Of a stretch of DNA of 64,000 nucleotides, positions 1-9,090 are shown piece after piece (the first letter of the stretch is position 1; each line of letters opens with the position of its first letter). This stretch comes from Verrucomicrobiales bacterium. Its GTDB lineage: Bacteria; Verrucomicrobiota; Verrucomicrobiia; Verrucomicrobiales; V1-33. The position numbers were made by a program, and so were the translations under genes. The notes under the pieces are model-generated. The model made no database searches, was not told the origin of the DNA, and saw nothing but the letters and a program-made list of their open reading frames with translations. The stretch lies in NCBI GenBank assembly GCA_028293125.1, contig JAQGPJ010000041.1:1-64000 (forward strand), written 5' to 3'.

Positions 1-950
1 GCCGGGCTCACGGATCCTGGCGCGGCGGGAGCCGCCACAGCGGACGGGGAAGGCGCGGAGTCCCGGAAGGTCACCGGCACATTCTTATGGAGCTGAAGGT
101 TGACGCTGGCCACGCGGCGGCCGGCGGCTCCGGTTTTCTGAAGGATGGCGTCCAGCCTGGCCATCTGGCGGTCGAGATCCGAAGGCAGAAAGGTGAAGAG
201 CGCGTCCGTGTCCATCTGCGCCACCAGCGTGAACTCATTGAGAATGTGGATCTGCTCCAGCCCCATGGGCGGGGACCAGTTTTTCCGGCGCATCCGCTGC
301 GCCAGATCCAGAGCGGTGCGCACCGCCTCCGCAGGCACCTGGCGGCCTGGAATCACTCCGGACACATCCGCGCAGTAGATCACTGGCAAACTGCTGTACT
401 CCTCCAGCACAATGCCGCAGGGAAAGGCCACTCCCTCCCTGTCCAGCAGCAGGCCGCGTCCGTCAAATGGGCGCAGCCCCTGCGGGACACAGGCCAGCCA
501 GGCGGCGGGGCGGCGCTCATCCAGCCGGATGGAGAGATGGTTCGGCAGACGGCGCTCAACCTCCGCTTTGGAGACACGCGGCAGCTCCATGAGTTTGGAG
601 CGGATTTCGCCGAGGTCGAGATCCGTGATGTTCTGGTCAGGCCGCAGCCCGGTGGCGGCGGCGACCTGCGGGACCGTGATAACGCCATTGGTCACCAGTT
701 CGAACTGTCCCACCGCAAAATCCCCGCTGGCGTTGAAGGCCCGGTGCCACAGTCCGCCCGCAAAAACCACAGCCCAGACAACCGCTCCCCCCAAGACGGT
801 CCATCTCAGCACCTGCAGCGCCATCCGCTGACGGCGCATGACCACCTCCTTTTTCGACAGGGGCACCTCCAACGTCAGCTGGTGCTCGGTCTTCCGTTTG
901 CGGAAGCGCCTGTTGTCCCTGTCGCGGCGTTTGAGAAGTGGAAAAACCAT
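1..950 (-). CDS. ftsQ: Cell division protein FtsQ (3' end cut by window edge)
   Basis: Reading the minus strand from an ATG at 950 gives an open frame of 316 codons that runs off the left edge without a stop. The product starts with a basic cytoplasmic segment (many Arg/Lys), has one membrane helix at about residues 48-67, and continues as a periplasmic region. The stretch containing 'LPRVSKAEVERRLPNHLSIRLDE' fits the POTRA/FtsQ pattern, in which the strand ends with an '-RRLPN-L-I-L-ERRP' motif. FtsQ is the bitopic divisome protein that links early and late division proteins. It lies 26 bases downstream of ddl in the same direction, the usual dcw order (ddl-ftsQ, with ftsA expected beyond the edge). 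The C-terminal Ala/Pro-rich tail visible at the edge suggests the end is near. Confidence 0.85.
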   Translation of the reverse strand, partial: MVFPLLKRRDRDNRRFRKRKTEHQLTLEVPLSKKEVVMRRQRMALQVLRWTVLGGAVVWAVVFAGGLWHRAFNASGDFAVGQFELVTNGVITVPQVAAATGLRPDQNITDLDLGEIRSKLMELPRVSKAEVERRLPNHLSIRLDERRPAAWLACVPQGLRPFDGRGLLLDREGVAFPCGIVLEEYSSLPVIYCADVSGVIPGRQVPAEAVRTALDLAQRMRRKNWSPPMGLEQIHILNEFTLVAQMDTDALFTFLPSDLDRQMARLDAILQKTGAAGRRVASVNLQLHKNVPVTFRDSAPSPSAVAAPAAPGSVSP

Positions 951-976
951 GGGTCGGGAGCAGTTTCAGACCGCCT

Positions 977-1900
977 TCAACGTTGCACCGCCAGCGAAAG
1001 TTCCAGAATCCGGGCGCACAGGGCCGGATAGGTGATGCCCGCCGCCAGCGCCGCCTTGGGCAGAAGGCTGGTGGAGGTCATGCCAGGGATGGTGTTCACC
1101 TCCAGCACATAGGGTGTTCCGTCCTCATCCAGCAGCACATCCACCCGGCTGTAAACCTCCACGCCCAGCGCTTTGTGGGCTGCCATGGCCGCCGCCTGCA
1201 CCTCCGCGGTTTTTTCCGGGCTGAGATCCGCCGGACAGAAATAATCGCATCCTCCCTGCCCGGTCATCCAGGGGTACTTGTTGGAAATGTCGTAAAATCC
1301 GGTGCGGGGCTGGATATGCACGATGGGGAGCACTTGGTTCCCCAGAATGCCCACCGTCAGTTCCTTGCCGGAAATGAAGGGCTCCACCAGCGCGGTGCCG
1401 CCGAATTTTCCCAGATCCTCAATCGCCGCCGCAATGCCCGGCTCATCCCTGATGATATGCACTCCCACGCTTGAGCCTTCGCGCAGCGGCTTCATCACGA
1501 TCGGCAGCGGGATTTTCACATCCGCTGCCGTGGCCCCTGCCAGCTCCAGCACCTGGTACTCCGTGGTGGACACTCCGGCAGTCACAAATGCCGCCTTGCT
1601 TTTTTCCTTGTCGAACGCCAGCGCGCTGCTGGCCGACCCCGCCCCGGTGTAGGGCACACTGCGGGCCTCCAGCTCCCGCTGCAGCCCGCCGTCCTCGCCA
1701 TAGGTGCCGTGGATCACATTGAAGGCCGCCAGAATGCCTGCGGGAATCACAAAATCCGGACCGGTCACATCCACTTCGATCACACCGGCCCCCAATTCAT
1801 CCAAGGCCAGCGCGACCCCTTTGGCGGTTTCCAGGGAAACCGCCCGTTCAGAGCCCGGGCCCCCTTTGAGCAGCGCAATTTTGTGTCCAGTCAGTTGCAT
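977..1900 (-). CDS. ddl: D-alanine--D-alanine ligase
   Basis: A 307-residue ATP-grasp enzyme that joins two D-Ala for peptidoglycan precursors in the cytoplasm. Visible family signatures are the N-terminal 'LKGGPGSERAVSL' loop, 'HGTYGEDGGLQ' near residue 64 (the HGxxGEDGxxQ signature), 'PYTGAGSASSALAFDK' near 86, 'KPLREGSSVGV' (ATP-binding strand and loop) and the C-terminal metal and substrate segment 'EVNTIPGMTSTSLLPKAA'. Its length is normal for Ddl. It is followed after 26 bases by ftsQ, so the two are probably co-transcribed as the tail of a dcw cluster. The ATG at 1900 is the first start in frame with the conserved N-terminus. Confidence 0.95.
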   Translation of the reverse strand: MQLTGHKIALLKGGPGSERAVSLETAKGVALALDELGAGVIEVDVTGPDFVIPAGILAAFNVIHGTYGEDGGLQRELEARSVPYTGAGSASSALAFDKEKSKAAFVTAGVSTTEYQVLELAGATAADVKIPLPIVMKPLREGSSVGVHIIRDEPGIAAAIEDLGKFGGTALVEPFISGKELTVGILGNQVLPIVHIQPRTGFYDISNKYPWMTGQGGCDYFCPADLSPEKTAEVQAAAMAAHKALGVEVYSRVDVLLDEDGTPYVLEVNTIPGMTSTSLLPKAALAAGITYPALCARILELSLAVQR

Positions 1901-2086
1901 GTGCGGAAATTCTTAAAATCCAGAGGAATTTTGATTCTTTTACTAAACAGTCAATGTGTCCTGAATTCCAACGGTTTTCCTCGCCATTTTCACGGCTTCA
2001 AGCCCATTCAGACGCGGTTCAGGGATGGCATCCGCCATGCCCGAACGAAATCCGGACTTCAAAGGATGCAGAATGTGACCTGCAAA

Positions 2087-2118
2087 GCCGCCTCCTGGAG
2101 GAGGCGGCACCTGTTTTT
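2087..2118 (+). terminator. GC-rich hairpin plus T run in the ddl/chaperone intergenic region
   Basis: The 414-base gap 1901-2314 holds no convincing gene. It does contain a perfect 9-bp inverted repeat (GCCGCCTCC, 4-base loop, GGAGGCGGC at 2087-2108) followed on the plus strand by ACCTGTTTTT. A second small hairpin (TCCGG/CCGGA) follows at about 2119-2138. This has the form of a plus-strand intrinsic terminator, but no plus-strand gene lies upstream, so it could end a small RNA or be part of the leader of the gene at 2315. Confidence 0.45.
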
Positions 2119-2314
2119 CCGGTCGGAAAGCCGGACCTCCTCTCCGCCACGGAATTTTGTCATTTTGAACAGTTAAAAACACTGAATTTCCAGCAGGCAA
2201 AAACCTCTTGCCGCTTAACAGCCTTCCTCCTAGACTGCCCGTCCTCCCGCCCGGCTGGAAGTGCTTCCCGCCGGATTTTTTTCACGATCACCTTTCCCAT
2301 TCCGCCTCCCCGTC

Positions 2315-4165
2315 ATGCTCGAGACCCTGCGCAAGCATCACTACATCCTCATGTTGTTCGTCGCCGTGATCGTCTGCGTGGCGTTCGTGTTTTTCGGCGA
2401 CGCCACCCATACGCGGGGCGGACCAGGCAACCAGCCCATTTTCAGGGTGGAGGGCAAAGACTATTTCCAAGAGGATGTGCGCCGGATTGACGTCCAGGAA
2501 AGACTGGTGGGTTATCTGGCGAACATGCTGGAGGTGCCGGATATGCAGGGGGTGCCGGAGCAAATGCGGATGCAGCTGATGATGCAGATGAGAGGCGGCG
2601 ATCCGCTGATTCAGTATATCAACAGTCTCAGCAGTGTCGGAGCGCGGTTCGGCCGCAAAAGCCGTGAGGACCCCAATCTGGATCTGGCGATGAATGTCGC
2701 CGTGCTCCGCACCGAAGCCAAAAAGCTGGGAGTGGAGGTGGACCGGAAGGATCTGGTCAATTTCGTCCAGACCCTGCCCGTCTTCCAGACCAGCAACCAG
2801 TTCGATTCCCAAAAATACGAAAGCTTTCTGAACAGCGGCGTGGCGGGTGACCGTACCAACACCGAGCGTGAACTCTACACTATGCTGCGGGATGTGAGAA
2901 CCTATCAGAAAGTCCGGGATCTGATCGGGGGCTCCTTCGCTCCCTCCAAAGCTGAGGTGGATTTCCAGTACGCCTCCCAGCACGAAATCACCACCGCCGC
3001 CAGCGCCCTCGTTGAGAAGGCCAAACAAACCCCGGCGGCTCCCACGGACGCGGACATTCAGAAATTTTACGACGATGAGAAGGCCAAGTTTGAAAAAACG
3101 GCTGCCGCCCTGGCCGCGAAGCAGGAACCACCGGCGGCCGCCGCGGATCCGATAGTGCTTTCCGACGAAAAACGCGCTGTGCGCTACCTGCTGATCAATA
3201 TGCCTCAGCAGCCCGCTCCCGTCACCACTCCCGCCCCCACCGCCGAGGACACCTCCAAACTGCCTGAGGACCAGAAAAAGGCCAAGGAGGAGGAGTTCAA
3301 AAAGAGAATGGAGGAGCACACCGCCGCCCTCGCCAAGCGCGCCGGGGACATGAAGGCCTATGAGGACGCTCAGAAGACGGCTCTCACCAAAGCAGATGTG
3401 ATCAGCAATGCCTTGGTGGCCGAGGACCGCACCCAAACTTTCGAAGAGATCGTGAAAGCCAACGGGTTTGAGGCTAAAACCAGCGAGCCCTTCACGCGGG
3501 CCGCCCCGCCTGAGGACTTGAAGACGCAGCCCAACGTGGTGAATGAAATCTTCACCGCCGACAGCGGCTCCTCCGTGGCCCGCACGGTGCCGTTTCCGGC
3601 CAGTCCCCCCCTCCAAGGTTATGCCCTCTTTGAACTGATCAAGGTTGAGGCCCCGGCTATGCTGCCGCTGGACCAGGTGAAGGAGAAAATCACGGAGAAA
3701 CTTAAAGCCATCAATCTGACCACCGCGCTGAAGACGGCCGCCGACACCGCCCGCACCAAAATCCTGGAAGGAATCAAGGCGGGCAAGTCTTTTGCCGATG
3801 CCGCCAAAGAGGCTGGACTGGCTGCGGTGGAGATTCCCCCTTTCTCCTCAAAAAAGCGGCCGGCCGCCGATGTGAAGCACTCCTTTGTGATCACCGGCCA
3901 GGCCGCCACCCTGAATCCCGGTGAGGTGTCCGAGCCGCAGACCGTTGAGGAGGGCCTGCTGCTGGTGAGTGTGATCAAAAAGGAACTGATGAAGGATCCC
4001 AAAATGGAGGAGGACAAGAAAAGCCTGGCAGCCACTCAGACCATCTCCAGCGACACCCCTGTCAGAGTCAATATGTTCGGCCCCAGTCCGGCCAGCGTCA
4101 GCCCGCTTTTTGAGGCTTGGCTCAATGCCAGACGCACTGCCGCCGCCGAGGCCAAAGTGGAATAG
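2315..4165 (+). CDS. Membrane-anchored SurA/PpiD-like periplasmic folding factor
   Basis: 616 residues starting at the ATG that begins 'MLETLRKHHYILMLFVAVIV'; the longer open frame to 2261 only adds a non-conserved stretch. A short cytoplasmic N-terminus and a single membrane helix (about residues 9-28) are followed by a large periplasmic domain, the architecture of PpiD and other SurA_N proteins. The middle is helical and Lys/Glu/Ala-rich with a Pro/Ala/Thr linker near residues 300-330. The segment 'VKEKITEKLKAI' followed by 'AGKSFADAAKEAGL' is typical of the helical region around the rotamase domain in this family. A clear parvulin active-site signature is not obvious, so it may act as a chaperone rather than an isomerase. 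It is a monocistronic unit with its own strong terminator at 4214. Confidence 0.75.
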   Translation: MLETLRKHHYILMLFVAVIVCVAFVFFGDATHTRGGPGNQPIFRVEGKDYFQEDVRRIDVQERLVGYLANMLEVPDMQGVPEQMRMQLMMQMRGGDPLIQYINSLSSVGARFGRKSREDPNLDLAMNVAVLRTEAKKLGVEVDRKDLVNFVQTLPVFQTSNQFDSQKYESFLNSGVAGDRTNTERELYTMLRDVRTYQKVRDLIGGSFAPSKAEVDFQYASQHEITTAASALVEKAKQTPAAPTDADIQKFYDDEKAKFEKTAAALAAKQEPPAAAADPIVLSDEKRAVRYLLINMPQQPAPVTTPAPTAEDTSKLPEDQKKAKEEEFKKRMEEHTAALAKRAGDMKAYEDAQKTALTKADVISNALVAEDRTQTFEEIVKANGFEAKTSEPFTRAAPPEDLKTQPNVVNEIFTADSGSSVARTVPFPASPPLQGYALFELIKVEAPAMLPLDQVKEKITEKLKAINLTTALKTAADTARTKILEGIKAGKSFADAAKEAGLAAVEIPPFSSKKRPAADVKHSFVITGQAATLNPGEVSEPQTVEEGLLLVSVIKKELMKDPKMEEDKKSLAATQTISSDTPVRVNMFGPSPASVSPLFEAWLNARRTAAAEAKVE

Positions 4166-4213
4166 TCCGGGAGTCCGGCCTCCGGAAGCCTCATCCCCGG
4201 TTTCATTCACAGA

Positions 4214-4249
4214 CCCGGCTCTCCTTCAAAGGAAAGCCGGGCTTTTTTT
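4214..4249 (+). terminator. Intrinsic terminator of the SurA/PpiD-like gene
   Basis: An 11-bp stem with one mismatch (CCCGGCTCTCC / GGAAAGCCGGG), a 6-base loop TTCAAA, then CTTTTTTT, 48 bases after the stop codon at 4165. The T run is only on the plus-strand side, so it does not serve the convergent regulator gene that ends at 4279. Confidence 0.88.
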
Positions 4250-4278
4250 GCCGGCAGGGGGACCCTGCGGACTTTCCT

Positions 4279-5292
4279 TCAGGCTGCCCGTCCCGGATCA
4301 CGGGGGTTGTCAGGTGAGGGAAAACGCTCCTTCAGCAGCCGCAGCAATTCATGTGCGGCACGCCCTGGCGTCCTCTGCCGGGGCCATAGGGCAATGATTT
4401 CCCGGTCCGGCCGGGGTGTCTGAAATGGACGGTATTCGGGGTGGCATGAGGATTCCGCCTTTTGCGGATCCGGGGTGGATTTTGCGGGTTTGGCCTCAGT
4501 GCTTTTTGCCGCCGGTTTCGATGGCTCAGCGTCATGGCCGCTGGTTTGATTCCCCCGCAAAGCCATGCGGGGGATCAGGGCCAGTCCCATGCCGGTGGCG
4601 ACAAGCGCCTGGATGGTTTCCAGCTGGGCTCCCCGGAAGCTGATCAGAGGGCGGGCCCCCTGCCGGTCGCAGAAGCCCAGCACCTGGTCGCCCAGGCAAT
4701 GGCCCTCCCTCATGACAATCAGGCGCTCGCCTTCCAAATCCCTGGCGGTCACCGCGCTTTTCCGCAGCAGAGCATGGCCGGGCGGCAGGGCCAGAAAAAG
4801 GGGCTCCGTGAAAAGTGGGATGATCTCAAGCCTCGCATCCCGGACCGGATGGCTGGCAAGGACCAGATCCACTTCATAACCGAGCGCCAGTTGCAGCAGG
4901 CGGGCGGTGGTGTCCTCCTGGACCACTACCTCCACGCCGGGAAACTTCCGCATGAAAGCCGTGAGCGCCCCGGGCAGCAGATACGGTGCGAGTGTGGGCA
5001 GCACGCCAATGCTCAGCGTGCCCCTCTGCAGATCCAGCGCCTCCGTGGCTTCCCGTTTGGCGGCGTCGGCCTCCTCCAGAATCCGGACCGCGCGGGGGAG
5101 AAAAGCCTCTCCGCGGGGGGTGAGTTTCGCCTCCCGCTTCACGCGGTCGAAAAGCCTGCCGCCGAGCTCTTCCTCCAGCTTCTGAATCTGCTGACTGAGG
5201 GAGGGCTGGGAGACGTGGCACCGGGCGGCGGCTCGGGAGAAATTGCCGCTGCGGGCCACGGCCACAACGTAACGGAGCTGGTGCATTTCCAT
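4279..5292 (-). CDS. oxyR: LysR-family peroxide sensor, OxyR type
   Basis: 337 residues. The N-terminal winged helix ('MHQLRYVVAVARSGNFSRAA', 'SQPSLSQQIQKLEEELGGRLFDR') is a canonical LysR DNA-binding domain. The effector domain carries 'EGHCLGDQVLGFC' with cysteines at residues 199 and 208, the same numbers and spacing as the H2O2-sensing disulfide pair of E. coli OxyR. That makes OxyR a better call than a generic LysR regulator. Around residues 246-283 there is a hydrophilic Lys/Ala/Pro/Ser-rich insertion inside the effector domain that usual OxyR proteins (about 305 residues) lack. The gene is convergent with the upstream chaperone gene and has an ATAG-N7-CTAT palindrome across its start codon, suggesting autoregulation. 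No catalase or peroxidase gene lies next to it. Confidence 0.85.
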   Translation of the reverse strand: MEMHQLRYVVAVARSGNFSRAAARCHVSQPSLSQQIQKLEEELGGRLFDRVKREAKLTPRGEAFLPRAVRILEEADAAKREATEALDLQRGTLSIGVLPTLAPYLLPGALTAFMRKFPGVEVVVQEDTTARLLQLALGYEVDLVLASHPVRDARLEIIPLFTEPLFLALPPGHALLRKSAVTARDLEGERLIVMREGHCLGDQVLGFCDRQGARPLISFRGAQLETIQALVATGMGLALIPRMALRGNQTSGHDAEPSKPAAKSTEAKPAKSTPDPQKAESSCHPEYRPFQTPRPDREIIALWPRQRTPGRAAHELLRLLKERFPSPDNPRDPGRAA

Positions 5293-5307
5293 AGGTGAAG
5301 CCTATGG
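5289..5307. promoter_or_regulatory. OxyR-like palindrome on the oxyR start codon
   Basis: CCATAGG-TGAAG-CCTATGG is a perfect 7-bp inverted repeat with a 5-base centre. Its core ATAGGTGAAGCCTAT fits the ATAG-N7-CTAT half of the known OxyR consensus. The left arm contains the complement of the oxyR ATG (5290-5292). Binding here would block transcription or early elongation of oxyR. Only one half-site module is visible; no second ATAG-N7-CTAT lies 7 bases on. Confidence 0.55.
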
Positions 5308-5455
5308 TGACGGAGAAAACGGACTGTTTCAACAATCGTGAAGACCTGGCCCCGCCCCGACTCCGGATCCTCCTGACCGGAATTTTTCCCAAATTGCATA
5401 CCCTCTTCCCGGCCGCAACAGGCTTCATGGATCCGGATGGAAGACCGCCTTTCCC

Positions 5456-8400
5456 TTACTTTGGAGCAGCCGTGGTGACGGTGGGCACCATCACATGGCC
5501 CTGCGGCAGGGGCAGGCCGATGCCCGCGGCGGCGAATTCCCTGGCGATGCTGCAGTTCAGATCCGTCAGGGTCGGCAGCCGCTGGTCCAGAGTGGCGACA
5601 TGGAACCGCAGAAACAGCCTGAGCACGCTGTCTCCGAAGGATTCGAAGGAGACCACCGGCGGGGGCTCCTTCATGACCGCCGGGTGATCGGCGGCGATGC
5701 GGGCCAGCAGTTTGAGAGCGGCGGCGGGATCGGTGCCGTAGGCGACGCTGATGCCGATCTCCTGTCGGGTGATGCTGTCGGTCCGTGTCCAGTTCAGCAG
5801 CTTGCCGGTGATGAGCTCCTTGTTGGGCACGATGTAATCCTTGCCATCCCCGGCGCGGATGGTGGTGGCGCGGATCTGGATGCGGGCCACGGAGCCGGTG
5901 ATGCCGTCAATGGTGACCACATCCCCCGGACGGATGGGGCGCTCCGCCAGAATAATGAGCCCGGAAAAGAAGTTGGCGAAGATTTCCTGCAGCCCGAATC
6001 CCAAGCCCACCGTCAGTGCCGCCGCCAGCCATTGAACACTGGACCAGGTGATGCCCAACAGCCCGAGGGTGATGACCACTCCGGCGATGATGATGCCGTA
6101 GCGCGTGATGGTGCTCAGGGCGAACCGCGCGCCGGCATCCAGACTGAGCTGTGTGGTCAGAAGAAACTGGAGCGCACCGGGAATGCGCCGCGCGGCCAGA
6201 AAGGTCAGCACCGTTGCAGCCATGGCCAGGATAACCCCCAGCCAGGTGACACGTGAGGACTGGTCCTCCTTTCCTCCCATGGTTCCCAAAGCCAGCGAGG
6301 GAATGGGCGAGGTCAGGCCGGAGGAGGAGGAAGCCTTCTCCCCGGCGGACCCGGAGGATGCAGCTCCGGCGGGGGCGGGGTTGTCTGAAATCAGCGCCGA
6401 CAGGCTCTCGAGCGGACGGTTGGCCAGGTTTTTGGCCGCCGGCAGCACATCCGCCCAGATGGCCCAGACGGCGGCGGCGGCGAGGATGAAGGAAATGATA
6501 TCCACCAGCCCGCGCATCTCCTCGCCGGCCTCATCAATGTCCGATCCCGTGATTTCCGGAATCGGGGAATTGAGTGGCAGTTCCGCGGTGCCGGCACCGG
6601 GCGGGGTGTTCTCACTGGCGGCGGCGGCTGCCGAGGCGGCGGCGCGGGCCGCCTCCCTGGCCTCCCGCAGACGGCGGGCGCGCTCCGACCGCAGATTCCG
6701 GCGGTGCAGGGCGTGCCAGCGGTAGAACAACGCCCTTCCCAGCAGAAACGCCACTCCCGCCAGCAGAGTGGCCGCCAGCCGTTCCGTTAAAACCTCCGCA
6801 GTGTAAAGATAGCCCCGCAGCGCCAGCATGATGAGGGTTAATGGAATCAGCAGACTGAGACTCCGCGCCGCAAGCCAGGCCATCCGGGGCGTGCCCCGCG
6901 GCGGCAGGCCGGTCTGACTGCGGCCCAGCCTCCAGAAGCGGTGGACCCACCAAGCCGCCGCCAGCAGTTGCAGCACCAGAAATCCGCGCTCCGCCGGATC
7001 ATGCCGCGTGCCGTCGGAAAACCGGAAGAGGCTGCCCAGCAGCACACAGGGCAGCACCACCGCGCTGAGGTGGCGGAACTGCCAGCGGAGCTGCCGGACC
7101 ACGGCCGCCGGCCAGTGGAAATGCGCCAGCGCCAGCCCCGCATGTCTCAGGGGCTGACGGGCCAGCTCCAATCCCAGCAGAGCCACCGCCACGCGCTGCA
7201 GGCTGATGCTAAGGCTCAGGGTGAACGGGGTGCTCAGCGTGGAGTCCCGCCAAGGCAGCGCCAGCAGCCACAGCAGGGCCGGCCAAGGCAGTGAGATCAG
7301 CAGGGTCCAGAGACAGGCGGCCACAGTCAGGCGGAATTTGGATTCGGCCAGTTCCGCCATCCGCGCCAGCACCTGCAGCCGTCTGCGGCCCATCTGCCGC
7401 AGGACAAACAGAGAAACCAGCAGGATGACCGCCATGACGGCCAGCATGGGTGCTCCCCACACTCCCTGCCACCAGGAAGCAGGCAGTGCAGGATCCAGCA
7501 CGCCCGACATCAGCCATTGCAGGGAAGCCCCCAGGCTGCGCAGGCTTTCCCGGCTCGCCGGCCCGCTGCTGGGAATCCATAGAATGTTCTCGTGAATGAA
7601 TGCCCGGTGGGCCTGCACCACCGCCTGCAGCTGCTGGGCGGATTCCTCCACCCGCACCAGCATGTTGTAATACCGGTCATAGCTTTGCTGGAGAGTGATC
7701 AGCCCGTCACGCTGCGAAGTCCAGGCGGCGGCGGTTTGTGGATGGCCATTGGCGGTGGACGGGGGCGGAAGGGCGGCGATCTCCTCCTCCAGGGAGAGGC
7801 GCGCCAGCTCCACCTGATTCAGCCGCTCCTGGCGCTGCGTGGCCTGCACCTGCAGGCTGGCGGCGGATGGCAGGCTCTGACGCTGCTGGCGCAGTTCCAC
7901 CCCCACCACGCCGGTGGCCCCCAGCCGCCGTATTTTCTCCCGTGTGCGCAGGGATAGATCGAGCCAGCGGCGGGTCTGGGAGTCCAAGTGCCGCCACTCC
8001 TCGTCGGCGGCGGGGATCAGTTTCTCCACCACTTTCTTATTCTCGTTGGCGCGCTGAGTGACCTGTTCCAGAAGAGGCCTGAGCTCCTCGGGCGCCGATG
8101 CCTGATTGCGGGCCGCCGTCTCCACCCCCGTAGCCGCCGTCTCCGCACGCATCTGGGTGATACGCTGAGCCAGAGCGGCTTCCGCCGTCTCCAAGGCAGT
8201 CTGAAGCCGTATGGCGGCGGCCAGAGCGAGCGATGGCCAGCTGGTGGCATCCGAGGCATCCAGCCACGCCAGTTCAGACTGCGCGGCGTCCAGCTGCGCC
8301 TGGGCGGCGATGATTCCCGCCTGATGCACCATGCCCCGGGCCTCGGCCAGTTCTGCAGCTTCCCCGCTGGTGGCGGGCACGGCGGGTTCAGAGCGGAACT

Positions 8401-9037
8401 CCAGCAACCGGGCGTTCAGCGCCGTGACGGAGACCGTCAGCTCCTTACGCCGGGCAGCTGCCTGCTGCGGCAGATCGCGGGCGGCGGCGGCGGCGCGTCT
8501 GGCCTCCTCCAGACTGGCATGCATGCGGCTGGCGGCTACTTCCAGAGCATTCACCTCCGCGCCAAGCGGCGGCGGCTGGAGATTCTCCGGCAATACCGCC
8601 GGCTTGCCGGCCCCGTTGCGGATTTCCGACGCGCGGGCCGGCAGGTTCTTTATGCGCTCCTGAAATGAAGCACTTTGAGCGCGGGACTGCCCCGCCTGGT
8701 CCAGCAGGTTGGCCGCCTCCTCCGCCAAGGGGACCACAGCTTTCTGCACAGCGGCATCGACGGAGGCGGATTTCCAGCTTTTAAGTTTCGCCTCCACCCC
8801 CTCCAGAGTCAGGGCATTGGCCGCAGCATCGGTTTCCGGAGCTCCAGCCGCTGTGGCGGGTTTTTCCTGCGCGCAGGCTGCCGGCGGTGCCAACAACGGC
8901 ATTCCACCAAAACCGGCTGCCTGCAGGATTACAAAGCCTGCCAGCCAGCAGCGGACCGCTGACCAGGGTTTCAGGCACAAAACCCCCAAGGGGCCGGAAC
9001 GCCGCATCGGAGTGGAGGGGAATAAAAAACGGCGCAT
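5456..9037 (-). CDS. Large MscS-family mechanosensitive channel (MscK/MscM type)
   Basis: 1193 residues. An N-terminal export signal ends near 'PAACAQ' (about residue 56) and is followed by about 450 residues of Ala/Gln/Glu-rich helical, coiled-coil periplasmic domain. A block of about eight hydrophobic helices follows from about residue 510. The C-terminal MscS core shows the pore and beta domain signatures 'LTVGLGFGLQEIFANFFSGLIILAERPIRPGD' and 'VPNKELITGKLLNWT'. The size and layout match the large MscK/YjeP subfamily that releases solutes on hypo-osmotic shock. A Glu/Arg/Ala-rich cytoplasmic loop and a Ser/Gly-rich loop interrupt the membrane part. It is the last gene of the minus-strand run LptA-like, KdsD, MscS, 53 bases after kdsD. 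Confidence 0.88.
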   Translation of the reverse strand: MRRFLFPSTPMRRSGPLGVLCLKPWSAVRCWLAGFVILQAAGFGGMPLLAPPAACAQEKPATAAGAPETDAAANALTLEGVEAKLKSWKSASVDAAVQKAVVPLAEEAANLLDQAGQSRAQSASFQERIKNLPARASEIRNGAGKPAVLPENLQPPPLGAEVNALEVAASRMHASLEEARRAAAAARDLPQQAAARRKELTVSVTALNARLLEFRSEPAVPATSGEAAELAEARGMVHQAGIIAAQAQLDAAQSELAWLDASDATSWPSLALAAAIRLQTALETAEAALAQRITQMRAETAATGVETAARNQASAPEELRPLLEQVTQRANENKKVVEKLIPAADEEWRHLDSQTRRWLDLSLRTREKIRRLGATGVVGVELRQQRQSLPSAASLQVQATQRQERLNQVELARLSLEEEIAALPPPSTANGHPQTAAAWTSQRDGLITLQQSYDRYYNMLVRVEESAQQLQAVVQAHRAFIHENILWIPSSGPASRESLRSLGASLQWLMSGVLDPALPASWWQGVWGAPMLAVMAVILLVSLFVLRQMGRRRLQVLARMAELAESKFRLTVAACLWTLLISLPWPALLWLLALPWRDSTLSTPFTLSLSISLQRVAVALLGLELARQPLRHAGLALAHFHWPAAVVRQLRWQFRHLSAVVLPCVLLGSLFRFSDGTRHDPAERGFLVLQLLAAAWWVHRFWRLGRSQTGLPPRGTPRMAWLAARSLSLLIPLTLIMLALRGYLYTAEVLTERLAATLLAGVAFLLGRALFYRWHALHRRNLRSERARRLREAREAARAAASAAAAASENTPPGAGTAELPLNSPIPEITGSDIDEAGEEMRGLVDIISFILAAAAVWAIWADVLPAAKNLANRPLESLSALISDNPAPAGAASSGSAGEKASSSSGLTSPIPSLALGTMGGKEDQSSRVTWLGVILAMAATVLTFLAARRIPGALQFLLTTQLSLDAGARFALSTITRYGIIIAGVVITLGLLGITWSSVQWLAAALTVGLGFGLQEIFANFFSGLIILAERPIRPGDVVTIDGITGSVARIQIRATTIRAGDGKDYIVPNKELITGKLLNWTRTDSITRQEIGISVAYGTDPAAALKLLARIAADHPAVMKEPPPVVSFESFGDSVLRLFLRFHVATLDQRLPTLTDLNCSIAREFAAAGIGLPLPQGHVMVPTVTTAAPK

Positions 9038-9090
9038 GGGAGGGGGTTTGAGCCTGAATTCAGAAGCGCGGTGAGGCCTTATAAATTAAA

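Noticed and set aside
87-1031. 314-codon plus-strand open frame at the left edge
   Set aside because: Antisense to ftsQ; the minus-strand reading has the FtsQ membrane helix and POTRA-like motif and the right neighbour.
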